Program-made: the position numbers and the translations under genes | The notes under the pieces: model-generated | What the model was told of the DNA's origin: nothing | Databases searched by the model: none | The model's input: only the letters and a program-made list of their open reading frames with translations | Part shown: piece by piece, positions 18,404-26,432 of the stretch | Numbering within the stretch: the first letter of the stretch is position 1 | How the letters are laid out: every line of letters starts with the position of its first letter | Source: Azoarcus indigens | Lineage (GTDB): Bacteria; Pseudomonadota; Gammaproteobacteria; Burkholderiales; Rhodocyclaceae | Length of the DNA stretch: 64,000 nt | Direction: 5' to 3' | Assembly: GCF_004361735.1 (NCBI RefSeq) | Contig: NZ_SNVV01000005.1 | Span: forward strand, 186,001 to 250,000

Positions 18404-20238
18404 GGGTGGTCTCCCGCGGGGGTGGCGGTGGCCGTTGCCGCGTCCAGGATGATGGTGAATTCGGCGCCGCCTTGCGGTGCGTTGCCGCCCTCCAGGCGGC
18501 CGCCGAAGCCTTCGATGATGGTCAGCGAGATGGCCAGCCCCAGGCCCAGGCCTTCGCCGGCCGGCTTGGTGGTGTAGAAGGGCTCGAACAGGTGGCTGCG
18601 CACTTCCTCCGGCAGGCCGGTGCCCTCGTCGCGCAGGGTAATGCGCACTTCGTCGCCGCGCTGTCCGGCGGCCAGGTGCAGGCGCGGCGAGGGTTGGCCC
18701 TGCATGGCGTCCAGGCCGTTGCGCAGCAGGTTCACCAGCACCTGCTCCAGCCGGGTGGCGTCCGCCTGCACCGCCAGCCCGGCCGGCACCGGCGCCAGTT
18801 CCACCGTGGCCCGTAGTTCGCGGCGGCGCGGCTCCAGGATGAGCAGGGCGTTGTCGATGGCGCTGGCCACGTCCACCGCCCGCTTCTCCGCCGGCCCCTT
18901 GCGGGCGAAGGACTTGAGTTGGGCGACGATGCGGCCGAGGCGGGCGGTGAGCTGGCGGATCATCACCAGGTTGTCGCGCAGCTCGTCCAGCCGGCCCAAC
19001 TCCAGCAGCGCGGCGGCGTTGTCGGAGAAGGTCTGCAGCGCCGCCAGCGGCTGGTTGAGTTCATGGCTCATGCCGGCGGACATCTGCCCCAGCACCGCCA
19101 GCTTGCCGGCCTGTACCGCGGTGTCGCGGGTCTGGCTGAGGATGGCCTGGGTGCGGCGCAGGGCGGCGACCTTGTCGGTGAGGTCGGCGGTGCGCTCGGC
19201 GATGGCTTGTTCCAGCTCGGCCTGGGCGCGGCGCAGTTCCTCGCGGCGGGTGCGGTGCAGGCGCTGGTGCGCGAGCACCGCGAGCACGAAGGCCAGCGCG
19301 AAGGCGGCGGCGAAGCCCACGCCCAGCGCGCTGCGGTGGGCGTCCGCCGGGTCGGCGAGCAGCACCGCGCGCCAGCCCAGGCTGCCCACCGGCCGACTCT
19401 GCATGATGAGTTCGCGGGTGAAGCGGCTGCCGTCGTCCAGCCTCACGGTGCCGTCGTGCAGTGGATGGGAAGGGGCCAGCGGCTGCAGCGGGCTGTCGCC
19501 GTACTGGCGGGTGGCGGCCAGCGCGGCGCGGGTGGCCGGCGGCAGCGGTGCCAGCGTGCGGTAGCGCCAGGCCGGTTCGGCGGCGAGAAAGACGACGCCG
19601 GCGGCATCGGCCAGCAGGATGCTGTCGCCGCCGCCGGAGAGCTCCGCTTCGGAGGCGGCCAGGTTCACCTTGATGGTGATGACGCCGCGCACCGCGCCGC
19701 CCTCGCGGCCGCCTTCGCGTACCGGCGCGGCGAGGAAGTAGCCCGGCTCGCCGGTGGTGACGCCGACGGCATAGAAGCGGCCCAGCCCGCCGGCTGCCGC
19801 TTCGCGGAAGTAGGGGCGGAAGCCGTAGTTGTGGCCGACGAAGCTGCCGGGTTGGTTCCAGTTGCTGGCGGCCAGGGTGTGGCCCTGCAGGTCGATGAGG
19901 TAGGCGACGCTGATGCCGGCGCCGGCCTGGGCGCGCTGCAGGTAGGCGTTGCAGGCGGCCACCGCGGCGGCATCCTGTGGATGGTCCAGCAGTTGGTGCA
20001 GGCGCGGCTCCAGCGCCAGCAGGCCGGGCAGGGCCTCGTGGCGGGCCAGCGCGCCTTCCAGTGACAGCGCGTAAAAGGCCAGCCGGCGGCTGGCGGCCTC
20101 GCGCTCGCCGTCGAGGAAGGCTGCCAGCGCCAGCTGGTAGGCCAGCGCCGCGAACAGCAGGCAGGCCAGTGCCAGCCCGCCGACCAGCAGCAGGCGGCGC
20201 GGAGGGGGAAGAAGGGGAGGAAGGGAGGGGATGCGCAT
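18391..20238 (-). CDS. DctB-like membrane sensor histidine kinase
   Basis: A 615-residue inner-membrane kinase. A first helix (about 15-38) is followed by a ~260-residue periplasmic double-Cache region (QGHTLAASNWNQPGSFVGHNYG, then PYFREAA and GYFLAAPV, typical of DctB). A second helix comes near 305, then a coiled coil. The catalytic core has GMSHELNQPLAAL (phospho-His) and an ATPase domain ending FEPFYTTKPAGEGLGLGLAIS. Its partner is the DctD-like regulator two genes downstream. The ATG at 20238 is used because GGTGGAG precedes it; a GTG three codons upstream is possible. The ligand is unknown but is probably a carboxylate or the cargo of the adjacent importer. Confidence 0.92.
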   Translation of the reverse strand: MRIPSLPPLLPPPRRLLLVGGLALACLLFAALAYQLALAAFLDGEREAASRRLAFYALSLEGALARHEALPGLLALEPRLHQLLDHPQDAAAVAACNAYLQRAQAGAGISVAYLIDLQGHTLAASNWNQPGSFVGHNYGFRPYFREAAAGGLGRFYAVGVTTGEPGYFLAAPVREGGREGGAVRGVITIKVNLAASEAELSGGGDSILLADAAGVVFLAAEPAWRYRTLAPLPPATRAALAATRQYGDSPLQPLAPSHPLHDGTVRLDDGSRFTRELIMQSRPVGSLGWRAVLLADPADAHRSALGVGFAAAFALAFVLAVLAHQRLHRTRREELRRAQAELEQAIAERTADLTDKVAALRRTQAILSQTRDTAVQAGKLAVLGQMSAGMSHELNQPLAALQTFSDNAAALLELGRLDELRDNLVMIRQLTARLGRIVAQLKSFARKGPAEKRAVDVASAIDNALLILEPRRRELRATVELAPVPAGLAVQADATRLEQVLVNLLRNGLDAMQGQPSPRLHLAAGQRGDEVRITLRDEGTGLPEEVRSHLFEPFYTTKPAGEGLGLGLAISLTIIEGFGGRLEGGNAPQGGAEFTIILDAATATATPAGDHPCPT

Positions 20239-20270
20239 GGACTCCACCCGCCTATGCTAATCCGGCGGCG

Positions 20271-20304
20271 CCCGGCGCAGGCCCGCTGCCGGGGCTGCGC
20301 CGGG
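20271..20304 (-). terminator. Strong stem-loop between the ABC and dctB-like genes
   Basis: Perfect 10-bp arms (CCCGGCGCAG / CTGCGCCGGG) with a 14-base loop lie in the 83-bp gap after the ABC ATPase stop. There is no U-tract, so it may be a partial terminator or an RNA processing/stability element that lowers expression of the downstream regulatory genes relative to the transporter. Confidence 0.45.
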
Positions 20305-20321
20305 GGACCGGGATGCAGCGC

Positions 20322-21113
20322 TCAGTCCACCGCGGCCAGCTTCATCTCGTCGTCGGCATGGCGCTGCTGCTCTTCCATCACCAGGCGGCCGAGTTCGCGC
20401 TTCAGCTCGTTGAAGGCGTGGCCGGAGGGGTCGCGCGGGCGCGGGATATCCACCCGCTGGTCGCGCTTGATGGTGCCGGGCCGGTAGGTCATGACGACGA
20501 TGCGGTCGGCCAGGTAGATGGACTCCTCGATCGAGTGGGTGACGAAGAGGATGGTCTTGCCCAGCCGTTCCCACAGCCGCAGCAGCTCGTCCTGCAGGTT
20601 GCGCCGGGTGAGGGCGTCCAGCGCGCCAAAGGGTTCGTCCATCAGCATGATGGGCGAATCCAGCGCCAGCACCCGGGCGATGGCCACGCGCTGGCGCATG
20701 CCGCCGGAGAGGTCCTTGGGGAAGCGGTCGCGGAAGTCCTTCAGGTTCAGCATCTCCAGCAGCTGCGACACGGTGGCGGCGATCTCCGCCTTCTGCTTCT
20801 TCTGCACCTGCAGCCCGAAGGCGATGTTCTCCGCCACCGTCATCCACGGGAACAGGGCGTACTCCTGGAACACCATGCCGCGGTCCGGCCCCGGCCCTTG
20901 CACCGGCTTGCCATCCACCGTGATGACGCCGCCGGTGGGCAGGGAGAAGCCGGCGACCGCGTTCAGCAGGGTGGACTTGCCGCAGCCGGAGGGGCCGAGC
21001 AGGCAGACGAACTCGCCCCTGGCGATCTCCAGGTCGATGTCCTTCAGCGCCACCACCTCGCGGTCGGCGGTCTTGAACACCTTCTGCACGTTGCTTGCGA
21101 CGATCTGCGCCAT
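20322..21113 (-). CDS. ABC transporter ATP-binding protein (SsuB/TauB family)
   Basis: The cytoplasmic ATPase subunit of a nitrate/sulfonate/taurine-family importer, 263 residues. It has Walker A GPSGCGKST (about residues 40-48), the Q-loop FQEYALFPW, the signature LSGGMRQRVAIARVLA, Walker B IMLMDEPFGALD and the H-loop THSIEES. It starts one base after the permease stop, so it is the third gene of an SBP-permease-ATPase operon. The family label does not fix the substrate; NMT1/SsuA-type systems also import pyrimidines, riboflavin and aromatic acids. Confidence 0.93.
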   Translation of the reverse strand: MAQIVASNVQKVFKTADREVVALKDIDLEIARGEFVCLLGPSGCGKSTLLNAVAGFSLPTGGVITVDGKPVQGPGPDRGMVFQEYALFPWMTVAENIAFGLQVQKKQKAEIAATVSQLLEMLNLKDFRDRFPKDLSGGMRQRVAIARVLALDSPIMLMDEPFGALDALTRRNLQDELLRLWERLGKTILFVTHSIEESIYLADRIVVMTYRPGTIKRDQRVDIPRPRDPSGHAFNELKRELGRLVMEEQQRHADDEMKLAAVD

Positions 21114-21114
21114 G

Positions 21115-21933
21115 TCAGTGCTCCAGGCCGCGGTGCCAGCGCAGCAGATGGTTGTTGAGGCGGCTGACGCCGGTGTCTATGGCCAGCCCGAGCAGGCCGA
21201 TGGCGAGCATGCCGGCGATGATCTTGTCCGACCACATGAACTCGCGCGCCTCCAGGATGCGGAAGCCGAGGCCGTTGTTCACCGCGATCATCTCGGAGAC
21301 GATGACGACGATGAAGGCGGTGCCGATGCCGATGCGTACGCCGGCGAGGATGTAGGGCGTGGCGGCGGGCAGGATCACCCGGGTGAACAGCGTCCATTGA
21401 TTCACCCCGAGGTTGTACGCCGCCCGCAGGTAGATGCCGTCCACCTGGCGCACGCCGGCGATGGTGTTCATCAGCACCGGGAAGAAGGCGCCCAGCGCGA
21501 TCAGGAACACCGAAGGCGGGTTGCCCAGCCCGAACCACAGGATGGAGAGCGGGATGAAGGCGATGGGGGGAATCGGCCGCAGCACCTGCACCAGCGGGTT
21601 GAGCAGGGCGTAGGTGCGCTTGTTGGCGCCCATCAGCAGGCCGATGGGCAATGCCAGTCCAGCGCCGACCAGGAAGCCCACCACCACCCGGTAGAGGCTG
21701 GCGAAGGCGTCGTGCACCATCTCGCCGGAGAGGGCCCAGGCGAGCCGGGACTGGCTCGTCGGGTCGTAGGCAGCGGCCGGCATCAAGGCTTCCCACCACT
21801 TCACCACCACCGCGCTGGGCGCCGGCATGACGATGGGCGAGATCCAGCCGGCGCGCGCCACCGCCTCCCAGACGACGATCAGCAGCAGCGGCACCGCGCT
21901 GCCTTCGCACAAGGCCTTGAGCTTGGTCGTCAT
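21115..21933 (-). CDS. ABC transporter permease (SsuC/TauC family)
   Basis: The inner-membrane permease of 272 residues with about six helices. The EAA loop, where the ATPase docks, is visible as YNLGVNQWTLFTRVILPAA, and the family's PIPPIAFIPLSILWFGLG precedes it. It begins seven bases after the SBP stop and is one base from the ATPase gene. It forms the importer with its two neighbours. Confidence 0.93.
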   Translation of the reverse strand: MTTKLKALCEGSAVPLLLIVVWEAVARAGWISPIVMPAPSAVVVKWWEALMPAAAYDPTSQSRLAWALSGEMVHDAFASLYRVVVGFLVGAGLALPIGLLMGANKRTYALLNPLVQVLRPIPPIAFIPLSILWFGLGNPPSVFLIALGAFFPVLMNTIAGVRQVDGIYLRAAYNLGVNQWTLFTRVILPAATPYILAGVRIGIGTAFIVVIVSEMIAVNNGLGFRILEAREFMWSDKIIAGMLAIGLLGLAIDTGVSRLNNHLLRWHRGLEH

Positions 21934-21940
21934 GGCGGCC

Positions 21941-22921
21941 TCACTCCACCTTCAGGTCGGCCTTGGCCTTCTGCAGCAGGTCCAGCTTCACCCACTCGGC
22001 GGCCTTGGGCGGCTTGGACATGCGGCCGACGCCGTACTTCTGCATGAAGTCGGTGGTGATGTCGATGTGCTCAGGCGTGACGTCGTAGGTGTAGTCGGCG
22101 TTGTCCATCGCGTCCTTGAAGTCCTGCGAGCTGATCTGGCCCTTGAACATCTGCTCGCGCACGTATTTCTCCGCCAGCGCCGGATCGCGGATGAACAGCG
22201 CGGTGGATTCGACGAAGCACTCCATGGTGCGCTGGGCGAGATCCTTGTTGCCGTAGAGCTTCTCGGTCATCACCAGCAGGCGGTAGGGCTCGCCCATGGC
22301 GGTGTCGTAGGGCTTGCTGATCTCGACGCCGAATTTCTTGTTCAGCGCCTGGGAGGATTGGGGCTCCGACTGGCACATGGCGTCGATCTGCTTGGCCGCC
22401 AGCGCCTGGTTGAGGTCGGCGAAAGCGAGGAAGACGATCTGCACGTCCTTGCCCGGCTTGTCCGACCACGTGAGGCCGTGCTTCTCCAGCTCGGCGTAGA
22501 GCAGCAGTTCCTGGGCGCCGCCGCGAGTCACGCCCACCTTCTTGCCCTTGAGGTCGGTGACCTTGCTGATGCCGGTTTCCGAACCGGCCACCAGCCGCGC
22601 GCCGCCCTTGGCGAAGCCGGCCACGGTGTAGATGGGCACGCCGTTGGCACGGCCGGAGATGGCGCCGTCCGAGGCCAGCGCGGCGATGTCGATCTCGTTG
22701 GCGACGATGGCCGGCATGATGTCCGGCCCCTTGGGGAACATGCGCTCTTCCAGCTTGATGTTGTACTTGGCGCAGACCTCCTTCATGTAGGACACCGCGC
22801 CGTAGTGGGCGAACTTGAGGTTGCCCAGGCGCACCACGTCCTCGGCCTGGGCCGGCGCGGCGAACAGGGCGGAGGTGCACAGGGAAGCGATGGCCGAAGC
22901 CAGGATGGCGTTCTTCTTCAT
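21941..22921 (-). CDS. Periplasmic substrate-binding protein (NMT1/SsuA-like)
   Basis: A 326-residue binding protein. A signal peptide is cleaved after AQA at about residue 26. The mature part shows the NMT1/THI5-type pattern (MPAIVANEIDIAALASDGAI, then DLKGKKVGVTRGG, then LNQALAAKQIDAMCQSEP). It lacks a lipobox, so it is soluble. It is the first gene of the importer operon, with an ideal Shine-Dalgarno (GAGGAG, seven bases before the ATG) and a sigma-54 promoter about 65 bases upstream. The substrate cannot be read from sequence; the tautomerase downstream hints at an aromatic or keto/enol acid. Confidence 0.92.
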   Translation of the reverse strand: MKKNAILASAIASLCTSALFAAPAQAEDVVRLGNLKFAHYGAVSYMKEVCAKYNIKLEERMFPKGPDIMPAIVANEIDIAALASDGAISGRANGVPIYTVAGFAKGGARLVAGSETGISKVTDLKGKKVGVTRGGAQELLLYAELEKHGLTWSDKPGKDVQIVFLAFADLNQALAAKQIDAMCQSEPQSSQALNKKFGVEISKPYDTAMGEPYRLLVMTEKLYGNKDLAQRTMECFVESTALFIRDPALAEKYVREQMFKGQISSQDFKDAMDNADYTYDVTPEHIDITTDFMQKYGVGRMSKPPKAAEWVKLDLLQKAKADLKVE

Positions 22922-22947
22922 GGATGTCTCCTCGCAGGGTGGGTGCG

Positions 22948-22965
22948 CCCGGCTGCAGTGCCGGG
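22948..22965 (-). other. Leader hairpin upstream of the SBP gene
   Basis: CCCGGC and GCCGGG arms around a 6-base loop fall between the predicted sigma-54 start site (near 22972) and the Shine-Dalgarno. It could shape leader stability; it may also be chance in GC-rich DNA. Confidence 0.3.
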
Positions 22966-22982
22966 TCGCCCGCCTGGCATAC

Positions 22983-22999
22983 AGCAGAGGGCGTGCCAG
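22983..22999 (-). promoter_or_regulatory. Sigma-54 (-24/-12) promoter of the ABC importer operon
   Basis: On the minus strand the sequence CTGGCACGCCCTCTGCT matches the sigma-54 consensus YTGGCACG-N4-TTGCW with one mismatch in the -12 box. The invariant GG and GC are exactly 10 bases apart. The predicted start near 22972 gives a leader of about 50 bases to a well-placed Shine-Dalgarno. An AT-rich, IHF-like patch (23015-23033) and an inverted repeat (23077-23118) lie upstream, as expected for activator-dependent promoters. Confidence 0.8.
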
Positions 23000-23076
23000 G
23001 TCGGGCGGGGAGAGCTATCTGTTTGTTTTTGCTGAAGAAGGCGGCGAGGCGCAGCCCGCGGGCGGGGCGGGGGCGT

Positions 23077-23118
23077 GCGGAATCCCGGAATCGGAGCGGC
23101 GGATTTCCGGAATTCCGC
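23077..23118. promoter_or_regulatory. Inverted repeat, probable upstream activator site
   Basis: Arms GCGGAATCCCGGAA (23077-23090) and TTCCGGAATTCCGC (23105-23118) are complementary with a single mismatch across a 14-base spacer. The centre lies about 110 bases upstream of the -12 element, a typical enhancer distance for NtrC/DctD-type activators. Each arm contains smaller palindromes (TTCCGGAA, GGAATTCC). Binding by the nearby DctD-like regulator is inferred. Confidence 0.6.
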
Positions 23119-23179
23119 AGTCGGGTGCGGGCTTAGGCTGGCGCCTCGCACGCGCGCCGGAGCAATCGGGAACGAGCGC

Positions 23180-24313
23180 TCAGACGATGTCCAGGTGCTG
23201 GATGCCTGCGTTCATGTCACGGTCGGCGTGCTTGCTGTTGAGCTTGATCTGCAGCCGCAGGTCGTTCACCGAGTCGGCGTTGCGCAGGGCGTCCTCGTAG
23301 GTGATGAGGTCGGCCTCGTAGAGGTCGAACAGCGCCTGGTCGAAGGTCTGCATGCCGAGCTCGCGCGAGCGCTTCATGATGTCCTTGATGCCCGGCACCT
23401 CGCCCTTGAAGATGAGGTCGGAAATCAGCGGCGAGTTCAGCAGGATTTCCACCGCCGGTACCCGGCCCTTGCGGTCTTTCATCGGCAGCAGGCGCTGGGA
23501 GACCATGGCCCGCAGGTTCAGCGACAGGTCCATCAGCAGCTGCTGGCGGCGGTCTTCGGGGAAGAAGTTGATGATGCGGTCGATCGCCTGGTTGGCGCTG
23601 TTGGCGTGCAGGGTGGCGAGGCAGAGATGGCCGGTTTCGGCGAAGGCCACCGCGTAGTCCATGGTCTCGCGGTCGCGGATCTCGCCCATCAGGATCACAT
23701 CCGGCGCTTGGCGCAGGGTGTTCTTCAGCGCGGCTTCCCAGGATTCGGTGTCTATGCCGACTTCGCGCTGGGAAATGATGCAGTTCTTGTGCTGGTGCAC
23801 GTACTCCACCGGATCTTCCACCGTGATGATGTGGCCGTAGGAGTTCTCGTTGCGGTAATCCACCATCGCCGCCAGCGAGGTGGTCTTGCCGGTGCCGGTA
23901 CCGCCAACGAAGATCACCAGGCCACGCTTGGCCATGGCGATGTCGCGCAGCACGGCCGGCAGGCCCAGCTCATGCAGCGTCGGAATCTTCTGCGCGATGG
24001 TCCGCAGCACCAGCCCGACCCGCCCCTGCTGGATGTAGGCGTTGGCGCGGAAGCGGCCTATGCCCGCCGGAGAGATGGCGAAGTTGCACTCCTTGGTGGC
24101 TTCGAATTCGGCGGCCTGGCGGTCGTTCATAATGGCCCGCGCCAGCTCGGCAGTGTGCTGCGGCGCCAGGCTCTGATTGGACTGGGGCACGATGCGGCCG
24201 TCGATCTTGATCGCGGGCGGGAAGCCGGCGTTGATGAAGAGGTCGGAGCCGTTCTTCTGCAGCATCAACCGCAGCAGATCGTGCATGAACTTGAGGGCCT
24301 GATCGCGTTCCAT
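23180..24313 (-). CDS. pilU: Type IV pilus retraction ATPase PilU
   Basis: PilU is the accessory retraction motor ATPase that works with PilT at the inner-membrane base of type IV pili. The 377-residue protein has Walker A GGTGTGKTTS, the Asp box TVEDPVEYVHQHKN, Walker B VILMGEIRDRETMDYA and the His box TGHLCLATLHANSANQA. It lacks the PilT-specific AIRNLIRE motif. The ATG at 24313 has AGGAG nine bases upstream. It follows pilT in the same direction after 209 bases and has its own -10 candidate, so the two can be expressed separately. Confidence 0.95.
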   Translation of the reverse strand: MERDQALKFMHDLLRLMLQKNGSDLFINAGFPPAIKIDGRIVPQSNQSLAPQHTAELARAIMNDRQAAEFEATKECNFAISPAGIGRFRANAYIQQGRVGLVLRTIAQKIPTLHELGLPAVLRDIAMAKRGLVIFVGGTGTGKTTSLAAMVDYRNENSYGHIITVEDPVEYVHQHKNCIISQREVGIDTESWEAALKNTLRQAPDVILMGEIRDRETMDYAVAFAETGHLCLATLHANSANQAIDRIINFFPEDRRQQLLMDLSLNLRAMVSQRLLPMKDRKGRVPAVEILLNSPLISDLIFKGEVPGIKDIMKRSRELGMQTFDQALFDLYEADLITYEDALRNADSVNDLRLQIKLNSKHADRDMNAGIQHLDIV

Positions 24314-24522
24314 CGAAAAACTCCTGGCCGGTGGCCTGCGGGCGCTGCCCGGGAAGCGGCCATTATCCTTCAGCGCGGCGCGCCGGAGGGCGGAAAACGG
24401 CGGGCGGTCGCGCGCTCGCGGAAGCGCCTGGAGGCGGAGGCGGCAAGCCCACCGCGGCGGGCTGGCGCGCCTGTCGCCGGGGGCTGTGGCGCGGGCGCGG
24501 ATGCAGCCCGGCTCAGCCCCGT
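24314..24522. other. pilT-pilU intergenic region
   Basis: 209 GC-rich bases. A minus-strand GATAAT (24362-24367) is the only clear element; no gene or convincing hairpin terminator is seen. Confidence 0.4.
24362..24367 (-). promoter_or_regulatory. Candidate pilU -10 element
   Basis: GATAAT on the minus strand (five of six to consensus) lies about 50 bases before the pilU ATG and predicts a leader near 42 bases. No -35 is evident. Confidence 0.35.
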
Positions 24523-25566
24523 TCAGCCGGCGAAGCTGTCCTTGTTCTGCGCCCGCACCCGCGCTTCGGCGGCGGAGACGACGTTGCGGCGGACGAGGTC
24601 GGTCAGGCACTGGTCCAGGGTCTGCATGCCCACCGTCTGGCCGGTCTGGATGGCGGAGTACATCTGCGCGATCTTGTTCTCGCGGATCAGGTTGCGGATG
24701 GCCGGCGTGCCTATCATGATCTCGTGCGCCGCCACCCGGCCGCTGCCGTCCTTGGTCTTCAGCAGCGTCTGCGAGATCACCGCCCGCAGCGATTCGGACA
24801 GCATGGAGCGCACCATGTCCTTCTCCGCCGCCGGGAACACGTCGACGATGCGGTCTATGGTCTTGGCCGCCGACGAGGTGTGCAGGGTACCGAACACCAG
24901 GTGGCCGGTCTCGGCCGCGGTCAGTGCCAGACGTATGGTTTCCAGGTCGCGCATTTCGCCCACCAGGATCACGTCCGGGTCTTCCCGCAGCGCGGCGCGC
25001 AGCGCGTTGTTGAAGGACATGGTGTCGCGATGCACTTCGCGCTGGTTGATCAGGCAGCGCTTGGACTCGTGCACGAACTCGATCGGATCCTCGACCGTGA
25101 GGATGTGGCCGTATTCGTTCTCGTTGACGTAGTCGATCATCGCCGCCAGCGTGGTGGACTTGCCCGAGCCGGTGGGCCCGGTCACCAGCACGATGCCGCG
25201 CGGCTGGTCGGCGATCTCCTTGAAGATCTTCGGGCAGTTCAGTTCCTCCAGCGTCAGCACCTTGCTCGGAATGGTCCGGAACACCGCGCCGGCGCCGCGG
25301 TTCTGGTTGAAGGCGTTGACCCGGAAGCGGGCGAGGTTGGGCACCGCGAAGGAGAAGTCGCACTCCCAGGTTTCCTCGTACTGCTTGCGCTGGGCGTCGT
25401 TCATGATGTCGTACACCATGGCGTGGACGTCCTTGTGCTCCATCGGCGGCAGGTTGATGCGCCGCACGTCGCCGTGCACCCGGATCATGGGCGGCAGGCC
25501 GGAGGACAGGTGCAGGTCGGAAGCCTTGTTCTTGACCGCGAAGGCCAGCAGTTCGGTGATGTCCAT
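24523..25566 (-). CDS. pilT: Type IV pilus retraction ATPase PilT
   Basis: PilT is the hexameric ATPase that depolymerises pili and powers twitching motility. The 347-residue product starts with the conserved MDITELLAFAVKNKASDLHL and has Walker A GPTGSGKST (about 131-139), TVEDPIEFVHESKR, Walker B DVILVGEMRDLETI, a His box and the retraction-specific AIRNLIRE motif near the C-terminus. The start is fixed by family conservation, although the sequence before it is C-rich and shows no Shine-Dalgarno. It is divergent from yggS across 125 bases, the usual arrangement in beta- and gammaproteobacteria. Confidence 0.97.
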   Translation of the reverse strand: MDITELLAFAVKNKASDLHLSSGLPPMIRVHGDVRRINLPPMEHKDVHAMVYDIMNDAQRKQYEETWECDFSFAVPNLARFRVNAFNQNRGAGAVFRTIPSKVLTLEELNCPKIFKEIADQPRGIVLVTGPTGSGKSTTLAAMIDYVNENEYGHILTVEDPIEFVHESKRCLINQREVHRDTMSFNNALRAALREDPDVILVGEMRDLETIRLALTAAETGHLVFGTLHTSSAAKTIDRIVDVFPAAEKDMVRSMLSESLRAVISQTLLKTKDGSGRVAAHEIMIGTPAIRNLIRENKIAQMYSAIQTGQTVGMQTLDQCLTDLVRRNVVSAAEARVRAQNKDSFAG

Positions 25567-25646
25567 GGAGGCGGGCTGGGGGCAGGAGAAAGGGGCGGGA
25601 GGGCGCTGGGATGACCGGGCTGGCGGGAAGCCGGGGGAGGGGCCGG

Positions 25647-25655
25647 TGCTATACT
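25647..25655 (+). promoter_or_regulatory. Extended -10 promoter of yggS
   Basis: TG-N-TATACT is an extended -10 element with five of six -10 matches, placing the start near 25662 and giving a 30-base leader to the yggS ATG. An extended -10 promoter does not need a good -35, and none is visible. Confidence 0.55.
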
Positions 25656-25691
25656 TTTGCCGCATCATTCCTAGGAACGGGCTGCGGCAAT

Positions 25692-26381
25692 ATGACATCA
25701 ATCTCCGCCAACTTGCAAGCCGTGGGCGAGCGCATCCGGCAGGCTGCGCGGGCGGCGGGGCGGGCACCCGAAAGCGTGGCCCTGCTGGCGGTGAGCAAGA
25801 CCTGGCCGGCCGCCGCCGTGCGCGAGGCCGCCGCCGCCGGACAGCGCGCCTTCGGCGAGAACTACGTGCAGGAAGGCTGCGCCAAGGTGGCGGAACTGGC
25901 TGGCCTGGACCTCGAATGGCACTTCATCGGCCCGCTGCAGAGCAACAAGACCCGGCCGGTGGCGGAAGCCTTCGATTGGGTGCACAGCGTTGACCGGCTG
26001 AAGATCGCCGAGCGCCTGTCGGCCCAGCGCGACGTCCATCGGCCGCCGCTGCAGGTCTGCATCCAGGTGAACGTCAGCGGCGAAGAGAGCAAGAGCGGCG
26101 TCGCCCCGGCAGAGGTGGAGGCGCTGGCGCGGGCGGTGGCGGCCCTGCCGCAGCTGCGATTGCGCGGCCTGATGGCCATCCCCGAGCCCAGCGTTGACCC
26201 GGCGGTGCTGCATGCGCGCTTCGCCGAACTGCGCAAGCTGCGTGACCGCCTGGCCGAGGCAGGCCTGGCGCTGGATACCCTGTCCATGGGCATGTCCCAT
26301 GACCTCGAGGCGGCGGTGGCGGAGGGCGCCACCATGGTGCGGGTGGGCACCGCCATCTTCGGCGAGAGGCGTAAGGCCTGA
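25692..26381 (+). CDS. yggS: YggS-type pyridoxal 5'-phosphate homeostasis protein
   Basis: A 229-residue PLP-binding protein (YggS/PROSC family) with an alanine-racemase-like barrel but no known catalytic activity. It maintains PLP and amino-acid balance. The PLP lysine is Lys36 in LLAVSKTWP. Other landmarks are FGENYVQEG, WHFIGPLQSNK and LSMGMSHDLEAAV with the terminal RVGTAIFG. An upstream in-frame extension would cover the promoter, so the ATG at 25692 is used. proC follows 51 bases later. Confidence 0.95.
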   Translation: MTSISANLQAVGERIRQAARAAGRAPESVALLAVSKTWPAAAVREAAAAGQRAFGENYVQEGCAKVAELAGLDLEWHFIGPLQSNKTRPVAEAFDWVHSVDRLKIAERLSAQRDVHRPPLQVCIQVNVSGEESKSGVAPAEVEALARAVAALPQLRLRGLMAIPEPSVDPAVLHARFAELRKLRDRLAEAGLALDTLSMGMSHDLEAAVAEGATMVRVGTAIFGERRKA

Positions 26382-26432
26382 GGCATGGCGGCTGCCAGGC
26401 TTCAGGCCTCACTCCTCACCCGTGACAAGAAC

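Noticed and set aside
18391-20238. C4-dicarboxylate uptake regulation as the role of the DctB/DctD pair
   Set aside because: No dctA or TRAP transporter is adjacent. The neighbouring importer is an SsuABC-type ABC system, so the Dct names are used only as family labels.
23180-25363. Apparent long fusion frame covering pilU and part of pilT
   Set aside because: The upstream part is an out-of-frame reading of pilT; PilU has its own conserved start and ribosome site at 24313.
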